DNA of 64,000 nt from IMG/VR virus record IMGVR_UViG_3300015360_000041, positions 1 to 64,000 of that record; one strand, given 5' to 3'. The translations under genes and the position numbers were made by a program. Below the pieces are notes generated by a model. It was not told the DNA's origin. It searched no databases and saw nothing but the letters and a program-made list of their open reading frames with translations. Source of the stretch: a virus. Below are positions 26,588-36,148 of this stretch, piece after piece; position 1 is the stretch's first letter, and each line of letters starts with the position of its first letter.

Positions 26588-26618
26588 AAAGACCTTCAGT
26601 TTCTGAAGGTCTTTTTTT
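26588..26618 (+). terminator. Intrinsic terminator after the T9SS cargo gene
   Basis: A 12-bp stem (AAAGACCTTCAG / CTGAAGGTCTTT), 3-nt loop and a run of T. Confidence 0.88.
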
Positions 26619-26655
26619 ATTCGCATAATTGTAGAAATAACATATAAATAAAAAC

Positions 26656-27108
26656 ATGAGCTATCAAGAATTCAAAGCAGAGATACAGCAGTCTATAAAG
26701 GAAGCGATGCTTGCAAAAAATCAACATCTATTGGACACACTGCGTTCAATTTCTGCAGGTCTTACGAATGCAGAGAAGTCCGAGAGGAACATCGGCAAGG
26801 AGTTGGACCCGTTGTCAGTTGTGGCTGCCCTGGCCAGGCAGAGACAGCAAAGCATAATTGCGTATACCGAGGCTGGAAACAAGGCGATGGCGGACTCAGA
26901 ACAGACCGAATTGGGCATCATAGAATCTTACCTACCTAAGAAGTTGACGGAACCAGAGATAGACGGTGTCATATCGCTGATGGTTACATCGGAATTCATT
27001 GGTGCCACGGCAAAGGACAAGGGCCGTGTGGTTAACGCGTTCAAAGAGAAGCATTCGGCACAGAACATGCAGCACGTCATGGCGGCGATTGCGAAATATT
27101 TGAAATAA
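26656..27108 (+). CDS. YqeY-like (GatB/YqeY domain) protein
   Basis: A 150-aa protein that matches the YqeY family along its length: an N-terminal helical part (LLDTLRSISAGLTNAEKSE), a second block ALARQRQQSIIAYTEAGN and the linker ESYLPKKLTEPEI before a three-helix tail. The tail part is shared with the tRNA-binding end of the GatB amidotransferase subunit, so YqeY proteins are thought to bind tRNA, though their role is not settled. Phage copies are uncommon. It lies between two terminators and probably has its own promoter. Confidence 0.85.
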   Translation: MSYQEFKAEIQQSIKEAMLAKNQHLLDTLRSISAGLTNAEKSERNIGKELDPLSVVAALARQRQQSIIAYTEAGNKAMADSEQTELGIIESYLPKKLTEPEIDGVISLMVTSEFIGATAKDKGRVVNAFKEKHSAQNMQHVMAAIAKYLK

Positions 27109-27135
27109 AACTTAGTGCAAATTTAAACAATACTG

Positions 27136-27168
27136 CCCGTTCATTAATATATAATATTAATGAACGGG
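27136..27168. terminator. Long hairpin between convergent genes
   Basis: CCCGTTCATTAATAT pairs with ATATTAATGAACGGG around a 3-nt loop. It sits between the ends of the YqeY gene (+) and the GIY-YIG gene (-), so it can stop transcription from both sides, although the flanking T-tract is weak. Confidence 0.65.
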
Positions 27169-27198
27169 TCTATTTCATTACTAAGGGCCAATCCGGCC

Positions 27199-28266
27199 TT
27201 AACAACCTTTTGATTTATGTTTTTGATACCAACCATTTTGTAAATATTCATTAAGTTCAACAGATTTTATCATTTTTCTTTCACTGGTATTTTTGTCAGT
27301 TACCCATAATTTTCCAAATGATGGATTTTTATTACCTTTTCGTAATTTTGCTTTTTCACTCATTTTTTGTTTTGTAATATCACTATGTTTTTTACCCTTA
27401 CCAACAAATAATAATTCTCCAGATAAATAACGACTATCGTCTTTAAAGACATTAAAAATATTGTTATTATTATCTTTTACTGTAACCATATTTTTTGATG
27501 ACCCAAAAAATTCACCGGATAAATATCTAATGTCATCAGAGTTTACTGTATATTTATTTCCGTGTATATCTTGAACGTGTACTATATTAGTATTTGGATG
27601 ATATAATTCGCCGGATAAATAACGTGGGTCGTTTAATTTTACTTTATAAAAATTTCCATTTTTATCAATTAATGTTATTTTACCCTTTGTATTTCCGGAT
27701 ATTTCCCCGGATAAATAACGTGGGTCATTTTTATGAACTTGCATAGTTTTACCAGTTTCATCGATAGCTGTAAATAAATCAAGTGTTATGTGTTTAAGTT
27801 CGCCTGCTAAATATTGTTTATCGGTAACATCAACTCTGGAAGTATTGCCAAATTTATCTTTAACTGTTACAAAACCAGTATTTATATGTAACAATTCGCC
27901 AGATAAATAACGTGGGTCATTTTTATGAACTTGCATAGTTTTACCAGTTGTATCTTTTACACAAACTGTATCTTGTACATTAAATTGACCACCGCCCAAA
28001 ATTATATTATATGTATCATTTCGTGCAATAAAATATTTATTTACTAATTCTTTCTCTTTCAAAAGCATATCATGTTTATTATCAAATATATACAATAATA
28101 ATTTATCAAAATTATGTAAACCATATTCCTTAATTGCCTTTTTAATATTTGTCCCAGAACCCATGTATGTGTCATTTCGTGTTTTTGTCGCATGTACACC
28201 AATATAAATCATGTTATTTATTTTATTTGTTATTTGATATACTACATATTTCATATTTCGTGCCAA
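27199..28266 (-). CDS. GIY-YIG homing endonuclease with six 32-aa repeats
   Basis: A 355-aa protein. Residues about 6-95 are a GIY-YIG nuclease: VYQITN, MIYIGVHATKTR (the YIG with catalytic Arg nearby) and the later Glu and Asn of the fold. Residues 101-292 are six tandem repeats of exactly 32 aa with the core DPRYLSGEL. Residues about 296-318 match NUMOD3 (HSDITKQKMSEKAKLRKG, NPSFGK), a DNA-binding module, and the last 30 resemble another NUMOD (WVTDKN, LQNGW). The gene is A/T-rich, alone on the minus strand between late-type genes, and flanked by a hairpin: a typical free-standing homing endonuclease. Confidence 0.85.
   Translation of the reverse strand: MARNMKYVVYQITNKINNMIYIGVHATKTRNDTYMGSGTNIKKAIKEYGLHNFDKLLLYIFDNKHDMLLKEKELVNKYFIARNDTYNIILGGGQFNVQDTVCVKDTTGKTMQVHKNDPRYLSGELLHINTGFVTVKDKFGNTSRVDVTDKQYLAGELKHITLDLFTAIDETGKTMQVHKNDPRYLSGEISGNTKGKITLIDKNGNFYKVKLNDPRYLSGELYHPNTNIVHVQDIHGNKYTVNSDDIRYLSGEFFGSSKNMVTVKDNNNNIFNVFKDDSRYLSGELLFVGKGKKHSDITKQKMSEKAKLRKGNKNPSFGKLWVTDKNTSERKMIKSVELNEYLQNGWYQKHKSKGC
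27391..27966 (-). repeat. Six in-frame 96-bp repeats inside the GIY-YIG gene
   Basis: The repeats encode 32 aa each. Repeats 1 and 3 are nearly identical in DNA over about 50 bp, while the others have diverged, which points to a recent duplication or gene conversion. Confidence 0.8.
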
Positions 28267-28339
28267 TTACTTTTGTATTTTTATATATTATATTTGAACA
28301 GTTATAAAATCAACTTATATTTTTTTAATATATAACAGC

Positions 28340-31300
28340 ATGAATGGTTCAATATCCTTATTGCGTGCAAATCCCAGTTTAACGACCAACATAAAACTGG
28401 TAGTCGATACTCAATACAATCTGTATTTTGAGTCGTACTCTGCCAACCGAGAATTGTCTGACAAGAGTTTCAAGAAATACCAGATAACCGCGGATTCCTT
28501 CCTGTCCCAGAAAATTGCGGCATTCTACAAGGGATTGCCGACTGACATCGCGTTCGACGTCAAAAACGACATCAATCCCGACGTTATACAATCCGACTAC
28601 AACAAACAGTTTGATGACATCTACTATTCCGGCGGTCGAAACGTGGAAGATACCAGATACCTGGAGGAATTCCAGTACAACACGACGTTGAAGATTGTCC
28701 CGAACAACATGCCTAAGTATTTCATGGTGTTCCGTGTCGACGGCCCGGGTACCGAGGAAATGGTTAACTATAATGAGACAGTTGCACCGCTCGACCCGAG
28801 CAATACGACAAACCCGATGAGTTACATATCGTCAGCAAAGCTCATAAGCACTTTCGACCTGACTCCGAAGACTAACCTAGGCAGATTGTGGAAGAAGAAC
28901 TACATCGACGACGACTTGCTGTTGCGCTCGCCTGTCGAGTTCAATTTCAAGCAGTACGAGTTCAGTAAGTGGAACGGTTACGACTACCACACAGGCGGCA
29001 CTGTATCCAAATCGTTATTCATGAACGAGTACATGCTAAACCAGACGACGCCATTTGATATTGAATCGTTCATAACTGACGGGTTCAAGAAGAACTCTGT
29101 GGTGTCTTCTCACTTCACCAACATATCTTTCCTGTACGACGACACGGTCGCCGGGGTGTTTTACAAATCGGACACACCTGGGCAGTTCGTATATTACGAG
29201 AAAGATTATCCGTTCATCACTAAATACATACATGAGGGTTTCATAAAGTCTACGCAGTACACCAGGTTCATAGAACCTGTCACCAATGAAATATATTACA
29301 CGTTCAGCGAGCATGTCACTTACCGCAGGAAGTGGACCATAAACAGGTACACCGGGTTTTACATAGACGAACTGATTGGGACCGATGTAGTGTCGCCATA
29401 TGTGCCGGTACAATTCGAATACGGTAAGGGCATATACATAGTGTCGAACGTATTCAGGAATGCGAATACACCGGCCGCACCATCTGTTAGCCCTGTCAGC
29501 GGGACGTACAACGCACAGCTTCCAGTATATTTCAAGATTGACACACAGCTATTCCTTGTAGAATTCCAGAACAACGAGTACGTGTTGATTAGCGACACTG
29601 TGCATTCAGGTATGATGGATTCCTTCATCGATGCAGCACAGAAGCCAATAAAGATCGAGTATGAGAACGACGAATGGAGTATATCAGTACCGACGCTTAA
29701 TGACACATTCAGGGCGTACATAAAGAACACTGACAACACATATTACCAAAAGTTTGAGGTATCGCGTAACATTAATTCTATATACGTCATAAAGATTGTG
29801 GACAGATACTACCGCATAGGCGTAGACGCATACAACAACAGGCTGTTCGTACAGACTGACGATTACATAACTTGTGATTCGTCTATACTGTACCGCAAGT
29901 TGGGTTTCGATGGTCTTAGGGTAGATAACATCCAGGTGTTGACCAAAGACAACGACGTCACATATTTCCAGATTTACAAATTAAAACTGACAGAGATTGG
30001 CGACTGGGATTTCACACGTGAGAACACAACATATGCAGGAATAGAATACAACAAGACTGACAGCGTGTCACACGGCAGGCCTTTCCTTTTCCAATTGGAT
30101 GTCAAGGACACGAACGTGCCCAAGGACCATTACTCGGAGAAATACTATAACATATGGGTCGACGACCAGATCGTGACGATGAGCAACTACCTGTTGTACT
30201 CCGGACAATTCGTGTTACCACAGGCCAGCGAGTATGCTGCTAGCGGCGACTTGTACATGCTTGACAAAATGAGTAACCTGACTCGCATCTGGAATGTCAA
30301 CCAGAGCGTGGCAAAATGGGGGATATACCAGTCGATAAACAACATGTCAGTGCCTTACAGCATAAACAATTCGCTTGATGTTTGTGGGCCGTACAATTTC
30401 ACACCTAACATGTACTCGCCGTTCGTGGACATTAAGGAACTGACGCTAGACTGGTTCTACACCCTGGGAAAACCGGTAAATTACAGTGCCGATGATTATT
30501 ACGGGCTGACGTATTTCAGCGGAAATAATGTGTGGAACGTGACCGAACGCACACTCAACATAGATTTACCTACGCTGTCTACGCCATACATATTAAACCC
30601 ACAATTCAGACTTGCTTACAAGTACAAAATAGACATGGAGTACTACAAGAACCCCGGGGCGGTGATAGACTATTTCGATTACGTGTTCAACCAATCGGTC
30701 GAGATTGACGATTCCGATGGTGATTTGTTGATGCTGCAGTACTACAAGCGCATCGCGTATTTCACAGAGAGTGACAGAGTGAACGGTCCTGCAGTATTTT
30801 TCAAGGGGTTGTCTGCGTCCATACAGTATGTCGATACGGCGGACCCTAACACTAATAGCAATTTCAAAGTATCCCCGGCAAACGACCTGTCAGGATATGG
30901 ATTCTCTATACTGTTCAGCCCGAGATTCACGACCTCGCCATTGCTGTTGGGCAAGGCAGGCATCGAGATTATACTGAACAAGATTTACAACAACGTCATG
31001 ATAAACATGTACGTGTACACGCTGCCGGGTACTTACACATCGCTGTGTTACAAAGAACGCGACAGGGTTTACAACGACTCGTTCGTACAGTTCACAGGGT
31101 GGGCCGACCCGTCAATCATGTCGGTTTACACGTTCTACGACAGTGAATTACCGACACAGTCGCTGACACTCAAGACCATCACCGACATACTTTCACAGAA
31201 CATGCACACGCACCCACATTTCAGCCAAGGAATAAAATACACTGTCGTTGAGAATGTCGTTGAGTATCCTCTGGAATCGATAACGTGCGATTGGCTGCCA

Positions 31301-32503
31301 TTGGCTAACCGGTCTGTAGTGACATTAAAGTTCCTGAAGGACATACCGTTGAAGCACGGCGACTGGATATTCATACAGAACACGACTTACGCGGTGTTCG
31401 ACACTAACCTACAGATTGATACAAAGAAACACAATCGTTCTGTTACCGTAGTTGTAGACAATGACCAGACCACACAAGTGGGCATCATGAACAACGCACT
31501 GTATAATAACTCGTCTAATATAAAAGTTACGAAAGAGAAATCTGTGTACCCGTTCAGGTTGAAAGTCAACAAGCCTGACAACATAAAGATAAACCGTTCG
31601 TCTAACATGGTCGCCGGCGATACCTCGTGTCCCGTCAAACCTAGGAATACTTTCAGTGTAAACACAGACATAATAGTAAGTAACGAGAACTACTATGAGC
31701 GTGTTCCATACGTGTACGTAGACGATAACATAAGCAGACGATTGATGAAATCGAATACGAAGGAATTACCACACTCGGTACTTGACGGTCTTCCGTCAAT
31801 ATTCAGGTACAGCGCAGATTACGAACCTATATTAAACACCGTAGACATGTTCAAACAGTCGGCATTGACTTCATACAATAACGCGCACACGATCGGAATC
31901 AGCATGCCTGCGGGAACCGCGTTCTACATGGAGTCAGACATCATAAACAACAAGTATCACATATCGGTCCACGTCACTGACGTACTGAATCAGCTATATG
32001 ACAACGTGACCGGGCTTCAGATCATAGCAGTCGGTGACGCGTTGTATGTGCATGACACTAACGATTTCCCTTGGGCTGAATATAGGACGGGCCACGTCAT
32101 AGCAGTATCGGAATCAACACTTGGCCCTGTAGGACCAAACAAGTCGTATAAGATAACGCTGAGTTTCGAGTTCACATTTTTGCCAATACTGACAGACATA
32201 GATTTTGCGATAACGCCGAAGACTTTCAGGATGTACCTATTCAAGTATTCGCAAGCTAATACTGCGTTCGAGTACCAGTACGCGAATTTTGGCAAGACCC
32301 GCGAGACCATGATAAGCAAGGTGTACACGGGAGTGAACCCGCTGCAGACCAGCAACCAGATATGGAAGACGACCAACAAGTACCCGATGATAGACGAGCA
32401 CGGCATGACGACAATATCGCGAAACCTGTTCAAGTCGTCATGGGACCCTAATTACTATTACAAGACAATCTCGAAAAAACACGAAGTAAAACCATTATCA
32501 TAA
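28340..32503 (+). CDS. Large virion protein
   Basis: A 1387-aa protein, mostly beta-strand with many Tyr, Asn and Asp residues and no transmembrane segment. I see no named domain. Its size, beta-rich character and place directly upstream of another probable virion gene (2-bp gap to 32505) suggest a baseplate, tail or fibre component. It follows an A/T-rich region after the divergently placed GIY-YIG gene, which was probably inserted into this junction. Confidence 0.55.
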   Translation: MNGSISLLRANPSLTTNIKLVVDTQYNLYFESYSANRELSDKSFKKYQITADSFLSQKIAAFYKGLPTDIAFDVKNDINPDVIQSDYNKQFDDIYYSGGRNVEDTRYLEEFQYNTTLKIVPNNMPKYFMVFRVDGPGTEEMVNYNETVAPLDPSNTTNPMSYISSAKLISTFDLTPKTNLGRLWKKNYIDDDLLLRSPVEFNFKQYEFSKWNGYDYHTGGTVSKSLFMNEYMLNQTTPFDIESFITDGFKKNSVVSSHFTNISFLYDDTVAGVFYKSDTPGQFVYYEKDYPFITKYIHEGFIKSTQYTRFIEPVTNEIYYTFSEHVTYRRKWTINRYTGFYIDELIGTDVVSPYVPVQFEYGKGIYIVSNVFRNANTPAAPSVSPVSGTYNAQLPVYFKIDTQLFLVEFQNNEYVLISDTVHSGMMDSFIDAAQKPIKIEYENDEWSISVPTLNDTFRAYIKNTDNTYYQKFEVSRNINSIYVIKIVDRYYRIGVDAYNNRLFVQTDDYITCDSSILYRKLGFDGLRVDNIQVLTKDNDVTYFQIYKLKLTEIGDWDFTRENTTYAGIEYNKTDSVSHGRPFLFQLDVKDTNVPKDHYSEKYYNIWVDDQIVTMSNYLLYSGQFVLPQASEYAASGDLYMLDKMSNLTRIWNVNQSVAKWGIYQSINNMSVPYSINNSLDVCGPYNFTPNMYSPFVDIKELTLDWFYTLGKPVNYSADDYYGLTYFSGNNVWNVTERTLNIDLPTLSTPYILNPQFRLAYKYKIDMEYYKNPGAVIDYFDYVFNQSVEIDDSDGDLLMLQYYKRIAYFTESDRVNGPAVFFKGLSASIQYVDTADPNTNSNFKVSPANDLSGYGFSILFSPRFTTSPLLLGKAGIEIILNKIYNNVMINMYVYTLPGTYTSLCYKERDRVYNDSFVQFTGWADPSIMSVYTFYDSELPTQSLTLKTITDILSQNMHTHPHFSQGIKYTVVENVVEYPLESITCDWLPLANRSVVTLKFLKDIPLKHGDWIFIQNTTYAVFDTNLQIDTKKHNRSVTVVVDNDQTTQVGIMNNALYNNSSNIKVTKEKSVYPFRLKVNKPDNIKINRSSNMVAGDTSCPVKPRNTFSVNTDIIVSNENYYERVPYVYVDDNISRRLMKSNTKELPHSVLDGLPSIFRYSADYEPILNTVDMFKQSALTSYNNAHTIGISMPAGTAFYMESDIINNKYHISVHVTDVLNQLYDNVTGLQIIAVGDALYVHDTNDFPWAEYRTGHVIAVSESTLGPVGPNKSYKITLSFEFTFLPILTDIDFAITPKTFRMYLFKYSQANTAFEYQYANFGKTRETMISKVYTGVNPLQTSNQIWKTTNKYPMIDEHGMTTISRNLFKSSWDPNYYYKTISKKHEVKPLS

Positions 32504-32504
32504 G

Positions 32505-33281
32505 ATGAAAAAAAATGCGATAGTCAAGGATTACGATAATCTGCCAGTGTCCGGTGTATACAACATGCAGGAGAAGTCAAACATGCTCGTAAGTAAGATG
32601 ATGGACATAGAGGATGTCATGCGTGTGAGCTACAATTTCACGCCAGGTGATATGTCCACGCTGCTGACCGCCGCGAATAGGCCCATAGCAGATTCACTAT
32701 ACAACAACTCGCATTCTTTCGCGAAAGAGAGCGCAGTCACGTCTGTCACACTAGACAAGTCGCAGACTGAGCTAGACTCCAACAACCTGTCGAAATGGGT
32801 GTTCGAGTTCGACAGCAAGTACCTGTTGCGCGAATACCTGTATAACGAGATATACACGCTAAACCCGCAATCACCTTTCAGGACTATTCCCATGAACAAT
32901 ATTCCGGGCGGCAAGATTAACAAGTTGTGCTACGACTACATAAACAAGAACATCTTGGATAGATACAGGCTCAAGGATTTCATACTCTGGACGACGTTCC
33001 ACGAGCTGAAGAACAATACAGTGCCGGGTTCTGGCACTGACCCAGTACTCAATCCTGAGATAAAACTGTTGTACAGGACTCCGGTGTTCTCGTTCAATGC
33101 CATACCAAACATTGGTTCTGGGACATCGCACACTACCGGGCCTGACATAGACAAGCAGAAGGAGACAATATACATGAAACAGTACAACGACGGCATGTAT
33201 GAGATTAACTACAAGCAGAAGAAGTCCAGCCAATACTACACGTTCTTGTGGTATTATGACGCAATTTTCGAGAGAATTTAA
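32505..33281 (+). CDS. Probable virion protein
   Basis: A 258-aa protein starting 2 bp after the 1387-aa gene, so the two are surely co-transcribed. It contains Asn/Pro-rich loops and a C-terminal basic end (EINYKQKKSSQYYTFLWYY). No family recognised. Its place between a large virion gene and uvsY suggests a baseplate or tail role. Confidence 0.5.
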   Translation: MKKNAIVKDYDNLPVSGVYNMQEKSNMLVSKMMDIEDVMRVSYNFTPGDMSTLLTAANRPIADSLYNNSHSFAKESAVTSVTLDKSQTELDSNNLSKWVFEFDSKYLLREYLYNEIYTLNPQSPFRTIPMNNIPGGKINKLCYDYINKNILDRYRLKDFILWTTFHELKNNTVPGSGTDPVLNPEIKLLYRTPVFSFNAIPNIGSGTSHTTGPDIDKQKETIYMKQYNDGMYEINYKQKKSSQYYTFLWYYDAIFERI

Positions 33282-33328
33282 AACATTTCGGCCATACTGT
33301 CATATAAATAATTAAATATTGATATTGT

Positions 33329-33826
33329 ATGGCAACAAAAGCAAACTATAACACGGAACTTGTAAGCATCACTGACGAGAAGAAGAAAGAGTGGGCAACC
33401 AATCTGAAAGACCTGAGCCCACTGATACGCTCGAAACAACCGCACGACATGACTGACGCTTCGGCTTTGGCGCTATCCTATCGCACGATGATACTCGAGG
33501 AGATTTCATATTTCCTGAGAGAACTTGCACAGGAACAGAAGATTCTGAAAGAACTCAAGCGAGACAAATTCATATTGTACACTACCGGGCTATTGCCTAA
33601 CGGCACTAGGCCCACGGGAAACATACTCAACCACCCGCTCATAGGCAATTCCAAAATATCTGGGGGACAGAAAGAGATGGTCATTTCAGGTGACCTGTCG
33701 GACTACGAATATACCACAGACATACTCGGTCAGACCGTAGACTATCTCAGGGAGTGCATCAAGACCATCGACCAATACATGTACAGCATTAAGAACAGGA
33801 TAGAACTGTTCGGAATATTCAAATAA
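33329..33826 (+). CDS. uvsY: UvsY-like recombination mediator
   Basis: A 165-aa helical protein. The pattern of an N-terminal region, a long helix with Tyr (LEEISYFLRELAQEQKILKEL), a YTTG turn, a Gly-rich loop (SKISGGQKEM) and a C-terminal pair of helices (YLRECIKTIDQYMYSIKNRIELF) matches T4 UvsY in layout. T4 UvsY is a 137-aa protein that loads the UvsX recombinase on single-stranded DNA. Gene order supports the call: in T4, uvsY is followed by two small genes and uvsW, as here (33838, 34181, 34553). Sequence identity is low, so the name rests on pattern and synteny. Confidence 0.6.
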   Translation: MATKANYNTELVSITDEKKKEWATNLKDLSPLIRSKQPHDMTDASALALSYRTMILEEISYFLRELAQEQKILKELKRDKFILYTTGLLPNGTRPTGNILNHPLIGNSKISGGQKEMVISGDLSDYEYTTDILGQTVDYLRECIKTIDQYMYSIKNRIELFGIFK

Positions 33827-33837
33827 AATACACACAA

Positions 33838-34104
33838 ATGACAAAGATAAGTAAACGCATACTCAACCGGGTTGAGATTAATATCACAGACGACAATTCA
33901 TTGCCAGTGTACAAATTCTACCAGGACTGGCTGAAATTGATTCAGATGAAAGAAGAGATCGACATTAAACCGAATGTCATAGAATTCGATTTCTTGCCTG
34001 GATATAAATTCCACGGACTCAGAATGCAAGAATCTGAGGAAATAAATAATAGCCCACTCACATTCAATTTCGTATGTGATGCGTGGGAGAAAAAAGATCT
34101 ATAA
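33838..34104 (+). CDS. Small hypothetical protein between uvsY and uvsW
   Basis: An 88-aa protein with no recognised domain, starting 11 bp after uvsY. It takes the place of a T4 uvsY.-1-type gene, but I see no sequence match. Function unknown. Confidence 0.55.
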   Translation: MTKISKRILNRVEINITDDNSLPVYKFYQDWLKLIQMKEEIDIKPNVIEFDFLPGYKFHGLRMQESEEINNSPLTFNFVCDAWEKKDL

Positions 34105-34180
34105 ATTATGTAGACGAAAAATTTTTAAGCACAAATGACAAAGATAAATGCGAGAACAATAAAAACAATACACATACAGA

Positions 34181-34519
34181 ATGAACAATCCTAAATTATT
34201 GGAGGCAGTGACACCTGCAGCGACGTACAAGATACCGACGTATCTTGTCAGTGACAACGGCATAGAAGACGGCGACGGGCTTACAATACACTTCTGCAAA
34301 GGCAACAAGTCCGACATCTCTCACCTGAGACAGGAGGGTGTCTTCACGGAGACACTCATACAGCTGGCTAAGGAATACTTACAGGAAGTTAACCAAGGCG
34401 AACTGAAGACAGATGACACGACCCAGGCGATAATAAAACTTGAGGAAGCGTTGATGTGGATTAACAAGCGCGCGGAAGACAGGAAACTCAGAAATGTACA
34501 GGCTACATACAAAAAATAA
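34181..34519 (+). CDS. Acb2-like cyclic-nucleotide sponge candidate
   Basis: A 112-aa protein. The C-terminal half (GVFTETLIQLAKEYLQEVN, then KLEEALMWINKRAEDRKLRN and a VQATYKK end) follows the pattern of the Acb2 family: two helices, the second reading LxxALxxLxxRxxxRxxRxVxGT. Acb2 proteins form hexamers that bind cyclic di- and trinucleotides and so block CBASS (and some Thoeris) defence signalling. The N-terminal half is a short beta region. The gene sits between uvsY and uvsW. Structural modelling would be needed to confirm the hexamer and its pockets; the alternative is a hypothetical helical protein. Confidence 0.55.
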   Translation: MNNPKLLEAVTPAATYKIPTYLVSDNGIEDGDGLTIHFCKGNKSDISHLRQEGVFTETLIQLAKEYLQEVNQGELKTDDTTQAIIKLEEALMWINKRAEDRKLRNVQATYKK

Positions 34520-34552
34520 ACGATAGACCAGACTCGTCTGTCACTAGATACT

Positions 34553-36148
34553 ATGAAATTAGAATACATGCCTGGCGTAGAACGCATAAAGATATTGCCG
34601 GAAAACAACACGGAAGCCAGAGGCATAAAGAACTGGCTCGACAGATATGTCGATGGTTACATGTTTGACCCGGCATACAAGAATAGGCTTTGGAATGGCA
34701 AGAAAACACTGTACAACAAAGAAGATGACACGATCCCGATGGGGCTGTGGCGCGAGGCCTTTAAATGCTGCGAGGAGTTCGGGTATACTTTTGAATTTGT
34801 CAATAAAGACGAGTTCCCACTAAATAGGGAAATTAAAAAAATTAAATTTGAGACGTTTATTAAGGAATGGTTCGGCGGATATAAATTTGAGCCCAGAGAA
34901 TATCAAATACGGGTAGCGTATAATATACTTAAAAATAGATATTGTAATATAGAAGTTGCTACAAGCGGCGGTAAAACATTAATTTACAGCATGACGTTGT
35001 TTTATCTATTGACACACAACCCGCAGGCAAAATTTTTATTAATCGTTCCATCCAAAACACTGGTAACTCAATTTTATAACGACATATTAGAGTTTAACTG
35101 GGATAATCGGCTAGCGATCAATATACAAGAAATTTTTGACGCCACGGAAAACCCCAGACACACTGATCCGAGTAAACCAGCAAATTTAGTTATTGGTACT
35201 TTTCAATCATTGTCTGACGCTGTAAAATTTCCAAAAAAATATTTTATGCCATTTTACTCGATAGTCGGCGACGAATTTCATAAGGGAAGAAATAACTCGT
35301 ATAGAAAAATATTTAAAAAAACAATAGGCACAGCATATTACAGATGGGGCATGTCTGGCACATTTCCAAAAGACGAGACATACGAGATGTTAGAAATTAT
35401 GGCAAAAACCGGACCAGTTGTGGATATAGTTAAAGCTAAAGAATTAATGGACGTCGGTTTTATTACTAAAGTTAAAATAAAACAAGTTTTTATGTACCAC
35501 AATAACTGGGAATTTGCCGAGAGACTTGAAATAGTCGCAAGCAGAGATAAAAAATCGGCGTATGACTTAGAAGTACAAAAAATACAGGAAACCCCGGAGC
35601 GTTTAGATATTATAAACAAAATTGTTAGTCAGTGTAAGTCTAACACACTAGTTTTATTTCACAACACTGATTACGGACAAAAAATTTTAGAAAAATTAAA
35701 ATTAAATAACCCCGAAAAAGAATTTTATTATATCGACGGGTCTGTAAAAAATAATGGCAATAGCAAAAATATAGAAAATAATAGAACTTACATTAAATCA
35801 CAGATGAATTTATCAGACGGTAAAGTTAAAGTATTAGTTGCAAGTTTTTTCACGTTGTCTACAGGTGTAAGTATTAACGCCATTACCAATGTTATATTCT
35901 GCCAATCGTTCAAGAAAGCACAGGTCATCATTCAAAGTATTGGTAGAGCATTAAGGTTACATGAAGACAAAAAATATGCATATGTGTTTGATTTAATTGA
36001 CGTGTTTAACCATGATGATTTCGCAAAGAGGACTAAATCTAAATTCAAAAATATACTATTAAATCACGGGAAAGAAAGATTAAAAATTTATGAGCACGAA
36101 CAATACCCGACAGACAGCATAGAAATACAATTAAAACCAGCAACATGA
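34553..36148 (+). CDS. uvsW: UvsW-like DNA/RNA helicase
   Basis: A 531-aa superfamily 2 helicase. An N-terminal UvsW-type domain (1-110) is followed by motif I ATSGGKT, motif Ia LLIVPSKTLVTQF, motif II DEFH, motif III MSGTFP, then the second RecA domain with LVLFHNTDYG, motif V FFTLSTGVSI and motif VI QSIGRALRLHED. T4 UvsW unwinds branched DNA and R-loops and helps switch from origin- to recombination-dependent replication. Codons are clearly more A/T-rich from about 34820 onward than in neighbouring genes, suggesting recent acquisition of part of the gene. Its stop overlaps the next small gene (ATGA). Confidence 0.88.
   Translation: MKLEYMPGVERIKILPENNTEARGIKNWLDRYVDGYMFDPAYKNRLWNGKKTLYNKEDDTIPMGLWREAFKCCEEFGYTFEFVNKDEFPLNREIKKIKFETFIKEWFGGYKFEPREYQIRVAYNILKNRYCNIEVATSGGKTLIYSMTLFYLLTHNPQAKFLLIVPSKTLVTQFYNDILEFNWDNRLAINIQEIFDATENPRHTDPSKPANLVIGTFQSLSDAVKFPKKYFMPFYSIVGDEFHKGRNNSYRKIFKKTIGTAYYRWGMSGTFPKDETYEMLEIMAKTGPVVDIVKAKELMDVGFITKVKIKQVFMYHNNWEFAERLEIVASRDKKSAYDLEVQKIQETPERLDIINKIVSQCKSNTLVLFHNTDYGQKILEKLKLNNPEKEFYYIDGSVKNNGNSKNIENNRTYIKSQMNLSDGKVKVLVASFFTLSTGVSINAITNVIFCQSFKKAQVIIQSIGRALRLHEDKKYAYVFDLIDVFNHDDFAKRTKSKFKNILLNHGKERLKIYEHEQYPTDSIEIQLKPAT

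Noticed and set aside
27391-27966. Direct repeats that could be read as a CRISPR-like array
   Set aside because: They are in-frame coding repeats of 96 bp without unique spacers, inside the GIY-YIG gene. No CRISPR array is seen anywhere in the window.
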